From positions 1 through 56,074 of the forward strand of contig JAUXNU010000173.1 in the NCBI GenBank assembly GCA_030682655.1: DNA of 56,074 bases, written 5' to 3'. This document shows positions 24,153-32,966 of this stretch, one piece after another. This DNA comes from Actinomycetota bacterium (GTDB lineage Bacteria; Actinomycetota; Coriobacteriia; Anaerosomatales; JAUXNU01). The notes under the pieces are model-generated. The model had not been told where the DNA came from. It ran no database searches and worked only from the letters and a program-made list of their open reading frames with translations. The stretch's first letter is position 1, and each line of letters opens with the position of its first letter. Both the position numbers and the translations under genes were made by a program.

Positions 24153-24871
24153 CGACAGTACTTCTCGTTGGCGGCACCGGACGTACCGGAGGGCGTGTCT
24201 TGCAGCAGCTTCTGGACCGTGGCGTCGGTGTCCGAGCCATCGTGCGATCCGCCGACAGGCTTCCGGAAGGCACGGCAGCCGATCCTCGCCTGACGGTGGT
24301 CGAGGCGGACCTGCTGGCCTTGAGCGACGAGGCGCTGCAGAGCCATATCAGCGGCTGCGACGCGGTCATCTCGTGCCTCGGCCATGTCGTAAGTCTCAAG
24401 GGCGTGTTCGGCCCGCCGCGAGACCTGGTCACGCGCGCCGCGGCGCGGCTGTGCCGAGCCATCGAAGCCGTGCAGCCCGCTGAGCCGGTCAAGTTCATCC
24501 TCATGAGTAGTGTCTCGGTCAATCGCCCGGGGGGTCTCGACACACGTCGCGGGATGTTCGAGAAGGCGTTCTTGTGGGCGATCCGTACCCTGGTCCCTCC
24601 GGCCAAGGACAACCAGCATGCTGCGGACTTCCTCCTTCGTGACATCGGGACCGCCAGTCCGGTCGTCCAGTGGGTGGCGGTCCGTCCAGACACGCTGTTG
24701 GAGGGCGACGTATCGGAGTACACGCTGCACGAGGGGCTGGTGGATAGCCTCTTCAAGCCGGGCAACACCAACATGGCCAACGTCGCGCGCTTCATGTGCG
24801 AGTTGGCTTCGAACCCGAAGACGTGGGACGACTGGAAGGGCAAGTTGCCGGTGATCGTGAACGCCGGCTAG
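24149..24871 (+). CDS. NAD(P)H-binding atypical SDR (NmrA/NAD-epimerase-like)
   Basis: A 240-residue Rossmann protein with the N-terminal nucleotide motif [22 protein letters not shown], acidic [20 protein letters not shown] and [10 protein letters not shown]. It resembles NAD(P)-binding proteins of the atypical SDR group, used as oxidoreductases or redox sensors. The substrate is unknown. It is translationally coupled to the HTH gene (ATGA overlap), so it belongs to that regulated operon. Confidence 0.8.
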   Translation: MTTVLLVGGTGRTGGRVLQQLLDRGVGVRAIVRSADRLPEGTAADPRLTVVEADLLALSDEALQSHISGCDAVISCLGHVVSLKGVFGPPRDLVTRAAARLCRAIEAVQPAEPVKFILMSSVSVNRPGGLDTRRGMFEKAFLWAIRTLVPPAKDNQHAADFLLRDIGTASPVVQWVAVRPDTLLEGDVSEYTLHEGLVDSLFKPGNTNMANVARFMCELASNPKTWDDWKGKLPVIVNAG

Positions 24872-24955
24872 GCGATGATCAAGCAGTAGACGTCATTCAG
24901 CGACGCTCGCTAGGAGTGTGATCGCTCGGTGCTTCGCCAGATCAGCGCGTGGCCA

Positions 24956-25420
24956 CTAGCCCGTCGCCGGTGTCAGAGGCGTGGCGGCATCCCCGCGTGC
25001 CCGGAACAGGTCGCGCGTCAGCAGTGAGCCCTCAACGATGAGGGCGACCTGACCGAGCAGGGAGACCGCGCCCAAGGCGATCGTCAGCGCGTATCTCCAC
25101 GTCTCGAGCTGTTCTTCCGAGTTGGCGATTCCGGTGACCTGCGCGGCGACGCCGGCGAGAACCAGCCCGCCCAACATGACGGCGATGGCGATACCCACCG
25201 CCCCCTTGCGTGCACGTGCCCGGAACGACGCCCACACGAGCAAAGCCATGCCAACGATCGTGACGGGGTAGACCTCGAACGGCATCAGGTAGTCCAACCG
25301 AAAGCCCCCGGGACGGCCCATCACGATCAGGCCCAGCGCAAACGGCGCGATCAGCGGCAGCACCACCAGTACCGTGCCGAGGATCGCCAGAGTCCTGGCG
25401 AGCACATCATGCTCCTTCAT
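24956..25420 (-). CDS. Four-helix membrane protein, family not recognised
   Basis: A 154-residue hydrophobic protein with segments near LAILGTVLVVLPLIAPFALG, YPVTIVGMALLVWASF, GAVGIAIAVMLGGLVLAGVA and ALTIALGAVSLLGQVALIV. The ATG at 25420 follows GGAGGTGGAGG and is preferred to the frame start at 25456. It is monocistronic and divergent from msrA. Confidence 0.65.
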   Translation of the reverse strand: MKEHDVLARTLAILGTVLVVLPLIAPFALGLIVMGRPGGFRLDYLMPFEVYPVTIVGMALLVWASFRARARKGAVGIAIAVMLGGLVLAGVAAQVTGIANSEEQLETWRYALTIALGAVSLLGQVALIVEGSLLTRDLFRARGDAATPLTPATG

Positions 25421-25511
25421 GGCCTCCACCTCCCATGAGTACGTTCCCGCATACACGTTCCTTTCACGCCCTCTGGCGGTTTGCTCGTCTGCACGGCATT
25501 TGCTTCCATGT

Positions 25512-25528
25512 CCGAGGAGTCTCCTCGG
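25512..25528. repeat. Short perfect hairpin ahead of msrA
   Basis: CCGAGGA-GTC-TCCTCGG lies 15 bp before the proposed GTG start and immediately before its ribosome site. It could be an operator or an mRNA hairpin. Confidence 0.3.
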
Positions 25529-25543
25529 AAAGGGCGTGGTGCT

Positions 25544-26242
25544 GTGAGCCGTCTGTGGCGCTCGGCTGCATGTGTGCTTGCCTTGGCGGTGCTGCTGCTC
25601 GCGCTGCCGCTCTCGGGGTGCTCGTCGCTGGGTACCATCGATACTGAAGAGCGAAGTGTAGACGCGAGCACATCATCGACCACGGCGGGAGGCGAGGGTA
25701 TGGCCACGATCTATCTTGCGGGCGGCTGCTTCTGGGGCGTGGAGAAGCTCATGGCTTCCGTTCACGGTGTCGTCAACGCTGAGTCCGGCTATGCCAACGG
25801 CACCATCGACTCGCCTACGTATCGGGACGTGACCACGGGCCAAACCGGCTTCGCCGAGACCGTGCGCGTAGACTACGAACCGGCGGTAGCGCCGCTCCCG
25901 TTCCTGCTCGATCTCTTCTACGAGGCCATTGATCCGACCACGCTCAACCGGCAAGGCAACGACGTGGGCACGCAGTACCGCAGCGGCATCTACTACTCTG
26001 ACCCTGCGGACCAGCCCATCATCGAGCGCTCGCTCACCCAGCTCCAAGAGCGATACGACCGGCCGATCGCCGTCGAGGCGGGACCCCTCACGAGCTACAC
26101 CCCTGCCGAGGGGTACCACCAGGACTACCTCGACAAGAATCCGGGCGGGTACTGCCACATAGACCTGGGGCTGTTCGAGAAGGCGGCCAAGGCGGTGCCG
26201 GATCCGTCCCAGTTCCCCGATTCACCTGGCGTCGAGCAGTAG
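25544..26242 (+). CDS. msrA: Lipoprotein peptide-methionine (S)-S-oxide reductase
   Basis: From the GTG at 25544 (232 residues) the protein has a lipoprotein signal (ACVLALAVLLLALPLSGC, lipobox LSGC), a Ser/Thr linker and a full MsrA domain: catalytic GGCFWGVEKLM, SGYANGTIDSPTYRDV, VDYEP, NDVGTQYRSGIYY and GYHQDYLDKNPGGYCHIDLG. It reduces methionine-S-sulfoxide on envelope proteins outside the membrane, which suits an anaerobe meeting oxidants. The frame extends upstream to 25481, but the signal peptide and GGAAAGGGCG favour 25544. Confidence 0.9.
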   Translation: MSRLWRSAACVLALAVLLLALPLSGCSSLGTIDTEERSVDASTSSTTAGGEGMATIYLAGGCFWGVEKLMASVHGVVNAESGYANGTIDSPTYRDVTTGQTGFAETVRVDYEPAVAPLPFLLDLFYEAIDPTTLNRQGNDVGTQYRSGIYYSDPADQPIIERSLTQLQERYDRPIAVEAGPLTSYTPAEGYHQDYLDKNPGGYCHIDLGLFEKAAKAVPDPSQFPDSPGVEQ

Positions 26243-26400
26243 GTCTCTGCACCCGAGCCACGCCGGGGCCAAACTGAACCCGCGGTCTCCCGCGCCTCGG
26301 AGTCACCCAGCTTCTGAGTCGAATCCCTCTTCGCGCGCGCGACCTTGTCGGCCGCTGCGTCTGTGCACGCGCCACCTCGCCGGGCCGGGTGGAGAAGAAG

Positions 26401-26435
26401 GGATCTTGTGACACATGTGTGGGTGTGAATCCGCC
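26401..26435. repeat. 35-bp dispersed repeat, copy 2
   Basis: The reverse complement of 107-141 with a single mismatch. It ends 8 bp before the ATG of the lipoprotein gene at 26444, a position suited to regulation. Confidence 0.6.
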
Positions 26436-26443
26436 AAGAAATT

Positions 26444-26848
26444 ATGCGGCGCGCGCTTTCGCCCACCTTGCTTGCACTGCTGCTTGCACTTGCGCTCACG
26501 CTCGTCGGCTGTGGACCGACATCCTGCAGCAGGGATGGCGGCGGCACCACGGAAGGTGGCGGCACCGCGGCGACCAGCGCCGAGGTCGAGTTGCGCGTCG
26601 GCACACCTGTCGACTTCGACTACGCGGGCGAGACGCACACGGCCGACTTGCTCTCGGTCACCGGGTCCTCGGCCACCATCGTTGTATCGTCTTCACCCAC
26701 TACCTACCAGCTGACCGAGGGACAGCCCGCCGAGGCGGACCTGGACACCGATTCGGTGCCCGAGACGACACTCTCGGTCAGCGCGATCACAGACAAGGGC
26801 GCAACGCTCGCGGTCAGCGCGATCTGTACCCAGACGCTACGCCGGTGA
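26444..26848 (+). CDS. Lipoprotein, possibly frameshifted at the 3' end
   Basis: The 134-residue product has a signal peptide with lipobox LVGC (LLALLLALALTLVGC), a Gly/Thr linker and a beta-rich domain (VELRVGTPVDFDYAGETH, LLSVTGSSATIVVSS). The frame closes at 26848 soon after GATLAVSAI. From about 26825 another frame continues as LYPDATPVTVVAGETTTVDL and stops at 26964; that phrase is typical of carboxypeptidase-regulatory-like beta domains. Either an indel has split one gene or the tail is an unrelated remnant. The function is unknown. Confidence 0.55.
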   Translation: MRRALSPTLLALLLALALTLVGCGPTSCSRDGGGTTEGGGTAATSAEVELRVGTPVDFDYAGETHTADLLSVTGSSATIVVSSSPTTYQLTEGQPAEADLDTDSVPETTLSVSAITDKGATLAVSAICTQTLRR

Positions 26849-28330
26849 CAGTTGTGGCAGGAGAAACGACGACAGTCGATCTCCTTCTGTACAAGACGAA
26901 AGCGAAACGCTTCTTCCGGAGCTACAAGCGTTTTCACAGCGAGCACTGGTCTCGCGTCTTCTGAGCGGACGTTGCTCTGTGGCTCGGAGGCCCATGAGGT
27001 CTCCGGGCCGCGGTGCGCCGAGCGTGCCGTGAGCCTGACCGCACGACAGCCATCCGCCGCGGAACCCTGCCCGACTCAATCCGTCGACAACGTATGGGCA
27101 CCGCTTCATCAGATCCCAGAACCAGCCGGTGAGGTGATTCTCGATCATCAGCACGATCGGTCCTTGGTCGAGACCGTAGTAGCCCCTCGAGATCCAGCCA
27201 CGTCCGTCCTCGGCAGCCTCGAACGTGGGGTTGAAGCTGCACGTGAAGCCGTAGACGCTCTCCATGTCGGGGTACCGCTCCTGGAAAGATTCGATCGCCG
27301 GCACCACGATCTCGGGGGCGAACGGGAGCGACGCGATGGCCGCCCATGGGGCGATCGTGCCGTCGTCGGGCCCCCAGGGGACTCCCCGTGCGCGATAGTC
27401 GAGGAAGCGTCGCTTCCGACCGTCCACCCGTTGGGTCGCGGGTCCGGGTCCGTCGCTCGCGGTGATGCCCCAGATGTCTTCGCTGTAGCCCTTGAACCCC
27501 TTCGGATTCCTGATCGCATAGCCGCGCTGAACGTAGGTTGCCCGTCGGCTGTTCTCGAAGTAGTCGATGCCGCGCTCGCGCATGTATGCGTCCCGGATAC
27601 CGCGGAAGTCCACCCACGCGTGCGAGAGCTGGTGGACGAAGAGCGGGCCGCCGTACACGAACTCCTGTCCGTAGAGCTTCTTCCACAGATAGGTGCTCAG
27701 CCACGCGTCGTAGCTCGACTCCGGAAGAGGATGGGTCGGAGATCCAAGACCGAGGACGTAGAGCAGGAGGGCTTCGTTGTACCCGGTCCAATGGAATCGC
27801 AGAAACCCCGTTTCGGGCTTCCAGCCGTGTGTCACTGCCGTGCTGCCGTTGCGCGCCCAGTTCCAGTCAACGCGTCGGTACAGGTCTTCCGCGATGTCGC
27901 GGATCTCTCGTTCCCTCGCGATGTCGCGATCGAAGAAAGTGGCGCAGGAGAGCACGCCCGCGATGAGAAACGTGGTGTCGACAGTGGACAGCTCCGACTT
28001 CCACGCCCGGCGGCCACTGTCCATGAGGAGGAAGTGATAGTAGAAGCCTTTGTAGCCCGTCGCATCGCGCTCAGGACTGTGTGGCGCATCGCGGAAGAAG
28101 CGCAGGGTGGTGAGCACGCGCTTTGCCGCCTCGGACCGGCTGACATAGCCGCGTTCGGCCCCGACGGTGTATGCCGCGAGCCCCAGTCCTACTGCGGCGA
28201 TGCTGGAGTGGGAGCCGGGGCGCGTCGTGTCGCGAACGAGCCCGTTGTTCGGGTTCGCCTCGGCGACGAAGTACCCGAACGTGTCGCGCTGAAGCTTGCG
28301 GAGACGAGTCTCCGAGTGCGTGTTGCTCAT
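26837..28330 (-). CDS. Glycoamylase-like / GH144-type glucanase family protein
   Basis: A 497-residue alpha/alpha-barrel enzyme of the glycoamylase-like family (PF10091 type): RDTFGYFVAEANPNNGLVRD, SSIAAVGLGLAAYTVGAERG, WTGYNEALLLYVLGLGSPTH, HQLSHAWVDFRGIRDAYMRE and EDIWGITASDGPG. No signal peptide is seen, so it is probably cytoplasmic. Homologues act on beta-1,2-glucans or remain uncharacterised. The domain ends near GLSRAGFRGGWL (about 27055). The remaining 72 residues are compositionally odd and run into the convergent lipoprotein gene, so the natural stop may have been lost. Confidence 0.8.
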   Translation of the reverse strand: MSNTHSETRLRKLQRDTFGYFVAEANPNNGLVRDTTRPGSHSSIAAVGLGLAAYTVGAERGYVSRSEAAKRVLTTLRFFRDAPHSPERDATGYKGFYYHFLLMDSGRRAWKSELSTVDTTFLIAGVLSCATFFDRDIAREREIRDIAEDLYRRVDWNWARNGSTAVTHGWKPETGFLRFHWTGYNEALLLYVLGLGSPTHPLPESSYDAWLSTYLWKKLYGQEFVYGGPLFVHQLSHAWVDFRGIRDAYMRERGIDYFENSRRATYVQRGYAIRNPKGFKGYSEDIWGITASDGPGPATQRVDGRKRRFLDYRARGVPWGPDDGTIAPWAAIASLPFAPEIVVPAIESFQERYPDMESVYGFTCSFNPTFEAAEDGRGWISRGYYGLDQGPIVLMIENHLTGWFWDLMKRCPYVVDGLSRAGFRGGWLSCGQAHGTLGAPRPGDLMGLRATEQRPLRRRETSARCENACSSGRSVSLSSCTEGDRLSSFLLPQLSPA

Positions 28331-28449
28331 GAAGCGGGACTCCCTATGCTTGAACCTCAACAGTCCTTGCAGACAGGATGCGCCGCCCCACTCAGCGACC
28401 TGTCAAGACCCGTACGGGAGAGCAACTCGTCAGGCCGAGCGGCCGTCAC

Positions 28450-29181
28450 CTACTTCCGGTGCGTGCGGATCTTGGCGATCTCCTCCACGTGTCCGTAGAT
28501 GTGCAGCCCCTTGGACACGCCGATCAGGCTCCCGGAACCGACGCCGATCTCCTCGGCCATGTACTGCTTGAGCAGCTCGAAGCCGGCCATGTTGACCGGG
28601 AAGCCGCCCCAGGCGTCCCAGCTGCGGAAGTAGACCACGAGGTGAAGCTTTCCGTAGCGCACCCGGCAATCGATGAGCCGCATGCAGGGCGGGTCGTAGG
28701 CGGTCCCAGTGTTGTCGTGGACGGTGATGTCTTCCGGGCGGCCGATCTCGATCGTGGCTTGATTGGTGTTGCCACCAGAGTCCCGGAGCATCTTGATGGC
28801 CCACTCGACCTGCGGGAGTGTCAGGCCAAGGAGGTCGTCCGTCACCGGCCACATGATCCTCTGACCGTAGGTGTACTCCTCGTTGGATTGAAGCTTGTCG
28901 CTCATGAGGTAGCCCGGGAAGTACTCGCACTTCACGTAGTCCTCGTCGGCAAGGGGAGGGATGCCGAGACCTTCCGGGATGATCGGCAGCAGCGGACCGC
29001 CTCCCGGGTCCTTCACGTACACCGTTGCGAAGTCCAGCTCGATCCGATCCGTCCCCTCGTAGCTTCCGCGTTCGACTTCGTAGCGGTAGCCGTGGGTCAT
29101 GATGGCATCGATGACCTGGAACCATGCGTCATCGAGGTCCCGGGCGACGATCGAGACCGGCAGAAGCTCGTTCCTTTCCAT
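28450..29181 (-). CDS. Thymidylate synthase-family protein
   Basis: The 243-residue protein resembles the archaeal-type ThyA branch. It has EEYTYGQRIMWPV, an NTNQATIEIGRPED region, PPCMRLIDCRVRYGKLHLV with the candidate catalytic Cys, FRSWDAWGGFPVNMAGFELL and GLHIYGHVEE. It would methylate dUMP or another pyrimidine using a folate. Divergence around the usual RSNDxFLGxPFN motif makes the exact substrate uncertain. ATG 29181 follows TAGGAGAC; the frame extends upstream to 29211 but with no ribosome site. Confidence 0.75.
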   Translation of the reverse strand: MERNELLPVSIVARDLDDAWFQVIDAIMTHGYRYEVERGSYEGTDRIELDFATVYVKDPGGGPLLPIIPEGLGIPPLADEDYVKCEYFPGYLMSDKLQSNEEYTYGQRIMWPVTDDLLGLTLPQVEWAIKMLRDSGGNTNQATIEIGRPEDITVHDNTGTAYDPPCMRLIDCRVRYGKLHLVVYFRSWDAWGGFPVNMAGFELLKQYMAEEIGVGSGSLIGVSKGLHIYGHVEEIAKIRTHRK

Positions 29182-29231
29182 GTCTCCTACTTCTTTCCAC
29201 GGCGCGGACATGACACGGTTTCGCGGCGCTC

Positions 29232-30152
29232 CTACTGCGAGATGATGCGGTACCGGACTTCGTGCACGCCACTGAAGTTGAGGACCCGAACCACGCCGGG
29301 GCCAAGGTCGAACTCCCGGTCTTCTGCGTGCGGGCCGCGGTCGGCGACGCGGGCGACTGCCCGCCGTCCTTCGTACTCGAACTCGATGAGCGTGCCGAAT
29401 GGCAGCGTTCTGTGCGCGACTATCATCGAGTAGGGGCCGATCTCCTCGCCGCTCGCTCCACGTCCCGAGAAGTCGCGTCCGTAATGCGATGCGACGGCGG
29501 TCTGCCAGGCGCCGGAGCCGCTGAGCTTCTGCGTCGGGTCTTCGGCAGCGGGCTTGGGGGCAGTCGCAGCGGGTGCCGCGGCGCTTGCGGCCGTTCTCGC
29601 CTCGTACTCTCGGAGCGCGGCCTGACTCGAGGCTAGCTTCTTCTTCGCGCGCGCGACCTCGTCGGCCATCGCATCGAGTGCACGGGCTTCCTCGGACTGA
29701 AGGTCGATCAGCTGCTCCGCCGATCGCTCCGCTTCGGCGCGTGCGGCCTTCAGGGTTCGAAGATTCACAGCGTCCTGTCTGGCTATCCTTGCCAACAGGT
29801 CCCAGCGCGCTGCGAAGTCCTGGACCGTCGAGGCACCCAGCAGCACCGAGATGAAGTCGGCGTCGCCGGAACGGTACATCGTCAGCACCCGTGAGCGGAG
29901 CGCGTTTCGGGCCTGTTTCTCCTCCGCGACGGCGCCGTCGAGATCTGCGGAAGTCTCTGCGATGCGAGCGTCGACTCGCGCTGATCGCGTCTTCGCCGCC
30001 TCGTACTGCTTCACGGCCCGCTCAACGGCCGCGCGGTCCGCCGACGTTTGGGCAGCCGAGGGCGCGGCCATCGCCGCCATTGCGCCCAGGCCCACGAGGC
30101 ACGCCGCGATCGCGATGATGCGAACCAGGTCGATTGTTCGCCGATGAGACAT
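29232..30152 (-). CDS. Secreted RlpA-like double-psi beta-barrel protein with coiled coil
   Basis: A 306-residue exported protein. The signal peptide ([20 protein letters not shown]) is followed by a long coiled coil (about 35-190) like those of PcsB/CwlO-type wall hydrolases and an Ala/Pro-rich linker. The C-terminal RlpA/DPBB domain begins [20 protein letters not shown] and continues [20 protein letters not shown] and [15 protein letters not shown]. RlpA homologues are lytic transglycosylases acting on denuded glycan. ATG 30152 gives the signal peptide; the longer frame to 30494 covers the divergent VF530 gene. Confidence 0.85.
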   Translation of the reverse strand: MSHRRTIDLVRIIAIAACLVGLGAMAAMAAPSAAQTSADRAAVERAVKQYEAAKTRSARVDARIAETSADLDGAVAEEKQARNALRSRVLTMYRSGDADFISVLLGASTVQDFAARWDLLARIARQDAVNLRTLKAARAEAERSAEQLIDLQSEEARALDAMADEVARAKKKLASSQAALREYEARTAASAAAPAATAPKPAAEDPTQKLSGSGAWQTAVASHYGRDFSGRGASGEEIGPYSMIVAHRTLPFGTLIEFEYEGRRAVARVADRGPHAEDREFDLGPGVVRVLNFSGVHEVRYRIISQ

Positions 30153-30312
30153 GCCGACTAGTGTACCAACCGGAGCCGCTTGGCAGCGTGTCGTTCGCGT
30201 TCGTCCTACTCGGACTAGCGCTCGGCCGAAGATGCGAGTCCGTGCGCGCGCGGCGGGTACAATCGGCGACACGACCCGAAGTACGACTCGAACACGAAGG
30301 AGCGGAAGAGCC

Positions 30313-30753
30313 ATGGCGGACATGCCGTCGAACGACCCGCTCCACGGCGTCACGCTCGAGATGATCCTGCGCAAGCTGGTCAACAAGTACGGATGGCCCG
30401 GGCTCGCCAAGCGCATCAACGTCAACTGCTTCAAGTGCGACCCGAGTATCAACTCGTCGCTGAAGTTCCTTCGCAAGACGCCCTGGGCGCGCACGGAAGT
30501 CGAAGACCTCTTCGTGAACTCGAAGTTCTGGACGCGCGACTGTGTTTGCGCGGGCCGCGGTCAGTCGGCTCCGCCGCCTCCGCCTCCGCCCCCGCCGTCG
30601 GAGAAGCCACCCCCGCTGCCGATGTCGCTCGACATGTCCGAATCGGCCACCGAGGTAGCCGTCGCGAAGCTGGATGTCAGCGCGTCGAAGGTGGACGACA
30701 ACGCATCGCTCGGCGAGCTGTTGTCCCGGCCGGCGCTCTCCAACCACCAGTAG
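30313..30753 (+). CDS. VF530 (DUF2132) family DNA-binding protein with run-on C-terminus
   Basis: The first 75 residues match VF530 closely: [33 protein letters not shown] and [20 protein letters not shown], a small helical fold described as DNA-binding. Family members normally end about here. This frame continues another 70 residues through a Pro-run (ten prolines) that is the mirror image of the Gly-rich tail of the convergent DUF2207 gene. The extension is therefore probably not functional, and the two genes overlap by 193 bp on opposite strands. ATG 30313 is used. Confidence 0.8.
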   Translation: MADMPSNDPLHGVTLEMILRKLVNKYGWPGLAKRINVNCFKCDPSINSSLKFLRKTPWARTEVEDLFVNSKFWTRDCVCAGRGQSAPPPPPPPPPSEKPPPLPMSLDMSESATEVAVAKLDVSASKVDDNASLGELLSRPALSNHQ

Positions 30754-32450
30754 GTGAGTGCGAAGTCGGGGTCTTGCAGGATGTGAGGCATCGTCGTCTT
30801 CAGCTGCTTGATGACCTCCTTGGCGATGCCGAAGACCACGGCCAGTACGAGGAACTTGTTCCAGAGAATCACTGACGCCGGTGGTGCCTCGTGTAGCCGC
30901 GAGAAGTCCCTCAGGAACCTCTCGAGCGCCTTGTACTTCGCATGGAGTTCGGCTCCCTCGGCGGAGAGGCGTCCCATCTTGGGTGCCAAGAACACGAGTG
31001 TTCCGGCTCCTGCGAGGGCGGGAACCATGAGGAGGATGTTGAACGCCACGAGGCTGCAGACGACGCCAACACCCGTCGAGACGAAGGCGACCAGGTACAT
31101 TCCGATAATCCACCCGGTAGCACGTGTCTCGAACCAGCCACGCTTCTCGGCGCGTGTGCTCGTCACGTCGTACCAATCGCGGAGGCCGGTGCCATAGCCG
31201 ACAGGGTCGGATTCGGCACGCGCCTTGAGTTCCAGCAGTGTGATCGAGTCGCCCGTGGCGAAGATGAAGCGGGAGAGCATGGCGGCAACATCGTTCGCGC
31301 TGCCAGCCTTCTCTCGGTTCAGGGTCATCCGGTACGTCTGCTCATCACGGGCGCCAGCACCTGCGGGTCCGGCCACCTGTTGCGTGACCGGCTCGAGTGT
31401 GATGATGCCGTCGTCCGCCATCCCCAGGAGTGTCGCGCTCAGGTCCGCGCGCGTGACCATTCCCCAGCGCATCAGGGCTCCTACCATTGCGGGTGGTAGG
31501 TCTGAAGGGATGTCGCGGAAGTATTCGCCCTTGAACTCGATCTTGTGATCGCGTCCGTGCCGAAGGTAGGCCCAAATCGCCCAGGCGATGGAGAACACGC
31601 CTGCGAGCAGTGCCACCGCCCACGAACCGCCGACCAGCAAGCGGGCCGTGCTTCGCTTCGCGTTCGCCTCGTCGGCCCAGGCCTTCTCCTCGCCCAGGAT
31701 GATGGGGAGGTTGTTGGTCCGCTCGATCGGAGCCTGTTCGAGCGCGGCCTCTGGGAATGCTGCCCGCAGCTCGACGAAGGTGCGCGCGGGGACGTCTTTC
31801 ACGTCCGCCACGATCTTGGCCGAAGTCGCCGACGCTGCGGCATCCGCGTCGCCCGGTTCTATGCCCACCGAGCCGTTGAGAGGACCGTGCGCCCAGACCT
31901 TGAGTGTGTCGGTGGTGACGCCGGGCGGCATGAGGACCTCTGCGTGCACCGAGCGCGCGCCCTCTTCCCACCCACTTCCGACAAACTGCCAGTACAGTTC
32001 GCCGGTGTCGGCCCAACGTGTGGCAGCGCCCATGACAACGTAGTCCAGCTTGAATGTGAGCTTGCCGGCGCCCTGGAAGAACACGTCGACATGCGCGTTG
32101 CTCGAGCCTGGTGACACGTCGTACATGCCGGGTGGCCGGTCCGCAGCCGTGAATGGTGGCCCCACTCGCTTGTAGGCGGTCTCGTGCGGAGGGCCGGCGA
32201 CGGCGAGGATCTCAAGCTCCTGCTCGGGCTTCTTCTTGAGATCCCAGTACACGCGGCTGAAGTCGCCCTTGAAGTTGAACGTGCGCGTCTCGGAAACGCG
32301 CATCGAGCCGTCCGAGAGCACCGTGGCGCGGATATCGACCTCGTCGATAGCGAATGACTTGGCAAGGGCGGGGGGCGCGGTGAGTGAGATCACCGCTGCT
32401 GCCAGCAGAAATCCTGCGATCAGCCGTGCAAGCAGTCGTTCGAGTCTCAT
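30561..32450 (-). CDS. DUF2207 predicted membrane protein
   Basis: The 629-residue protein has a signal peptide ([21 protein letters not shown]) and an extracytoplasmic beta-rich domain of about 220 residues ([28 protein letters not shown]). Membrane helices near 260-285 and about 430-490 flank a cytoplasmic domain ([23 protein letters not shown]), and the tail is low-complexity [17 protein letters not shown]. This is the classical DUF2207 layout, including the glycine tail. Function unknown. ATG 32450 with GGGAG upstream; it overlaps the VF530 open frame. Confidence 0.88.
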   Translation of the reverse strand: MRLERLLARLIAGFLLAAAVISLTAPPALAKSFAIDEVDIRATVLSDGSMRVSETRTFNFKGDFSRVYWDLKKKPEQELEILAVAGPPHETAYKRVGPPFTAADRPPGMYDVSPGSSNAHVDVFFQGAGKLTFKLDYVVMGAATRWADTGELYWQFVGSGWEEGARSVHAEVLMPPGVTTDTLKVWAHGPLNGSVGIEPGDADAAASATSAKIVADVKDVPARTFVELRAAFPEAALEQAPIERTNNLPIILGEEKAWADEANAKRSTARLLVGGSWAVALLAGVFSIAWAIWAYLRHGRDHKIEFKGEYFRDIPSDLPPAMVGALMRWGMVTRADLSATLLGMADDGIITLEPVTQQVAGPAGAGARDEQTYRMTLNREKAGSANDVAAMLSRFIFATGDSITLLELKARAESDPVGYGTGLRDWYDVTSTRAEKRGWFETRATGWIIGMYLVAFVSTGVGVVCSLVAFNILLMVPALAGAGTLVFLAPKMGRLSAEGAELHAKYKALERFLRDFSRLHEAPPASVILWNKFLVLAVVFGIAKEVIKQLKTTMPHILQDPDFALTYWWLESAGRDNSSPSDALSSTFDALTSSFATATSVADSDMSSDIGSGGGFSDGGGGGGGGGAD

Positions 32451-32621
32451 GTACGGGCTCCCTCTCGAACACTCCGTCACGCGCAAAAACAGTGTACGAC
32501 ACGCACTCGCATGTCCTTGGCTAATACGTCTTGCATGCTATTACGTATTGCGTAATACTTAGGCAACGGCACCGATCAGGCGCCACATGCACACGCTGTT
32601 TGATCCGAGGGGGCGGTACAG

Positions 32622-32966
32622 ATGGCGGACTTCGATCCCATGAAGTTCTTCGCGTTGTGGATGTTCACACACGACCAGGCCGACGACCTGATGGTGCAGT
32701 CGGTCGAGCGGGGCAAGGCGGTCGCCGGCGAGGGCATGTCGGGTGGCCCCGATGCCTTCACCGACGGGTTCATGGCCATGGTCGCCGAGGAGAAAGCGCG
32801 CCTCAAGGAGCAGATCGCCTCGGGTCGAGCCGACGAAGCCGCCAGCCCGCAGGACGAGCGTCTCGACGAGGTTCGCTTCGAGGTTGCCGAGTTGCGCGGG
32901 CGCATCGACCAGATGCAGGCGACGCTCGATGCGATCGCCTCACACGTCGGCGCCAAGGGGGCGTGA
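32622..32966 (+). CDS. Small coiled-coil protein upstream of ABC1 kinase
   Basis: A 114-residue soluble protein. The N-terminal helix MADFDPMKFFALWMFTHDQA leads into a C-terminal coiled coil (DEVRFEVAELRGRIDQMQAT). I recognise no named family. Its stop overlaps the GTG start of the ABC1/UbiB kinase by 4 bp, so it is translationally coupled and may be a partner of that kinase. Confidence 0.7.
   Translation: MADFDPMKFFALWMFTHDQADDLMVQSVERGKAVAGEGMSGGPDAFTDGFMAMVAEEKARLKEQIASGRADEAASPQDERLDEVRFEVAELRGRIDQMQATLDAIASHVGAKGA

Noticed and set aside
26852-28498. 548-codon plus-strand ORF opposite the glycoamylase-like gene
   Set aside because: Domain conservation is on the minus strand; this frame has no motif or ribosome site.
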